Source of the DNA: Cyclobacteriaceae bacterium | GTDB taxonomy: Bacteria > Bacteroidota > Bacteroidia > Cytophagales > Cyclobacteriaceae | NCBI GenBank assembly: GCA_030589835.1 | Contig: JAUUZS010000226.1 | Span: 1-6,966 of the forward strand | Reading direction: 5' to 3' | Length of the DNA: 6,966 nt | In this document: in pieces, positions 5,843 through 6,966 of the stretch | Layout of the letters: each line of letters opens with the position of its first letter | Position numbering within the stretch: the stretch's first letter is position 1 | Program-made: the position numbers and the translations under genes | Notes under the pieces: generated by a model | Told to the model about the DNA's origin: nothing | Database searches by the model: none | Seen by the model: the letters and a program-made list of their open reading frames with translations, nothing else

Positions 5843-6964
5843 ATGAAAACAAATAAACTTTTTCAATTTTTAACAATAGCGATATGCGCAGTCATGTTTG
5901 CTTTTGTAACAGGGTGCGAAGGCCCTGCAGGTGAGCCTGGATCAAATGGTACGAATGGTGCTGACGGTGCTAATGGTGCTGATGGAGCTGATGGACTTGA
6001 TGGTATAAATGGTATTGATGCCAATGAATCATGTAAAGAGTGTCACAACGAAACAACATTAGTCTTAAATGCTAAAGTCCAACAATTTGACGCAGGCCAA
6101 CATGCTGTTGGAACCTATTTCACCAGAGGTGGGGAATGTGCTGGTTGTCACAACAACGAAGGCTTCTTAGCGAGAATAGATCAATCATCAATACAGGATA
6201 TGCTAGATTATGCAGGGCCTGCTGAAACGCAAATGTCTTGTTATACTTGTCATAACATTCATCAGGCATACACTGCTGATGATTGGGGACTTACTTTAGC
6301 AGATCAAGTAACAGAAACTATTTTAGGATTTGAATCTCCTGATGTAGCGTCAGTATCGTTCAAGGATTATGGTGCCGCCAATTTATGCCTGCAGTGCCAC
6401 CAATCACGTGATAGAGGAGATGTTCCTGCTGCCGATGCAACAGATTCGCTAGAAATCACCAGTTCTCATTGGGGACCACATTATGGCGTTCAGGGCAATG
6501 TATTGCATTCATCTGGAGGTATACAAATTGCTGGAAGTAAAACATATCCTGCGTTTGGAACTGGTCATGCAAATTCAATGGCAGATGTATCTTGTATAGA
6601 TTGTCATATGTACGAAGGGGATCACTCCTTAGATGTAAACTTTGATGCTTGCGTAACATGTCACAACTCAGCAGATGAAGCTGAAGATAAGGTTGCTGAT
6701 CTTGAAGCAGAAATTCATGATTTAATGTTTGATCTTGGAGCATTATTAGAAACTGTTAATGCCATGGATAGTACATTTGAAGATGGAGCACATTACGGAT
6801 TTGCTCCTGCAAGAAATAAAAACTCAGCTGCTCAGGCCGCAGGAGTTTGGAATTATATGGTGGTCTATCAGGATCATAGCTATGGAGTACATAAGCCTAG
6901 CTATATAACGGCTTTGCTTACCAATTCGTTGGAAGCTGTTCAGGCTGAAATAGATGCCAACTAA
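5843..6964 (+). CDS. Hexahaem c-type cytochrome lipoprotein with collagen-like stalk
   Basis: This 373-residue exported electron carrier is complete, with its TAA at 6962-6964. The signal peptide ends in lipobox Val22-Thr-Gly-Cys25. Immediately after it, Gly recurs at every third residue from 27 to 57, giving eleven Gly-X-Y triplets rich in Asn, Asp and Ala, a collagen-like stalk. Six CXXCH haem-c sites follow: 64-68, 99-103, 133-137, 182-186, 251-255 and 270-274. Further His residues (for example 87, 140, 209, 213, 222, 242, 261, 318, 345 and 350) could supply distal ligands. The C-terminus is helical (about 278-305), followed by A-G-V-W-N-Y and Y-G-V-H-K-P-S-Y (347-354), an arrangement also seen in larger multihaem cytochromes. 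No CXXCK site typical of NrfA is present, so nitrite reductase activity is not supported. A role in anaerobic or extracellular electron transfer is likely but the partner is unknown. An FNR-type box lies upstream. The start is fixed by the signal peptide. Confidence 0.93.
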   Translation: MKTNKLFQFLTIAICAVMFAFVTGCEGPAGEPGSNGTNGADGANGADGADGLDGINGIDANESCKECHNETTLVLNAKVQQFDAGQHAVGTYFTRGGECAGCHNNEGFLARIDQSSIQDMLDYAGPAETQMSCYTCHNIHQAYTADDWGLTLADQVTETILGFESPDVASVSFKDYGAANLCLQCHQSRDRGDVPAADATDSLEITSSHWGPHYGVQGNVLHSSGGIQIAGSKTYPAFGTGHANSMADVSCIDCHMYEGDHSLDVNFDACVTCHNSADEAEDKVADLEAEIHDLMFDLGALLETVNAMDSTFEDGAHYGFAPARNKNSAAQAAGVWNYMVVYQDHSYGVHKPSYITALLTNSLEAVQAEIDAN

Positions 6965-6966
6965 TC

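Noticed and set aside
5823..5846. Seven-codon mini frame (MNNFSLL) whose TGA overlaps the cytochrome ATG
   Set aside because: The ATGA overlap could allow translational coupling, but so short a frame in AT-rich DNA is expected by chance and has no ribosome site.
5843..6964. NrfA-type nitrite reductase
   Set aside because: All six haem sites are CXXCH with no CXXCK catalytic haem, and the collagen-like stalk is not typical of NrfA.

Overview
The window looks like a chromosomal segment of a low-GC member of the Bacteroidota, probably a Cytophagales-like environmental species. The evidence is AT-rich spacers, start codons preceded by A/T-rich sequence rather than Shine-Dalgarno motifs, several lipobox or signal-peptide proteins, and protein families common in that phylum. 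All confidently called genes are on the plus strand. The assignment is inference; there is no rRNA or other marker gene here.

Layout: (1) Positions 1-1261 hold an apparent short operon of membrane proteins: the tail of an upstream gene, a six-helix protein with TMEM175/DUF1211-like layout, and a four-helix conserved membrane protein. (2) Positions 1395-3786 hold three exported proteins: an outer-membrane beta-barrel of the Phenol_MetA_deg/'transporter' family, a small helical periplasmic protein, and a DUF4136 lipoprotein with a Gly/Tyr/Met-rich loop. A long imperfect hairpin lies between the last two. (3) Positions 3787-3950 carry two REP-like GC-rich palindromes. (4) Positions 3951-4703 encode an alpha-class carbonic anhydrase lipoprotein with a full active site but a shortened N-terminus and no disulfide cysteines. 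(5) Positions 4704-5842 are about 1.1 kb without a convincing gene. They hold a MITE-like element with terminal inverted repeats, an apparent second copy of its right end exactly 147 bp upstream, several palindromes and short direct repeats, and a perfect FNR-type box. (6) Positions 5843-6964 encode a lipoprotein with a collagen-like Gly-X-Y stalk followed by six CXXCH haem sites.

How the parts may work together: most products are envelope proteins (beta-barrel, periplasmic helical protein, three lipoproteins), but no single pathway links them all. The strongest functional link is the FNR-type palindrome, 180 bp upstream of the multihaem cytochrome, which suggests oxygen- or redox-responsive control of a surface or periplasmic electron carrier. 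The carbonic anhydrase would interconvert CO2 and bicarbonate in the periplasm or at the outer membrane. No complete new defence or mobile system was found; the most unusual items are the non-autonomous element cluster and the stalked hexahaem cytochrome with its FNR box.
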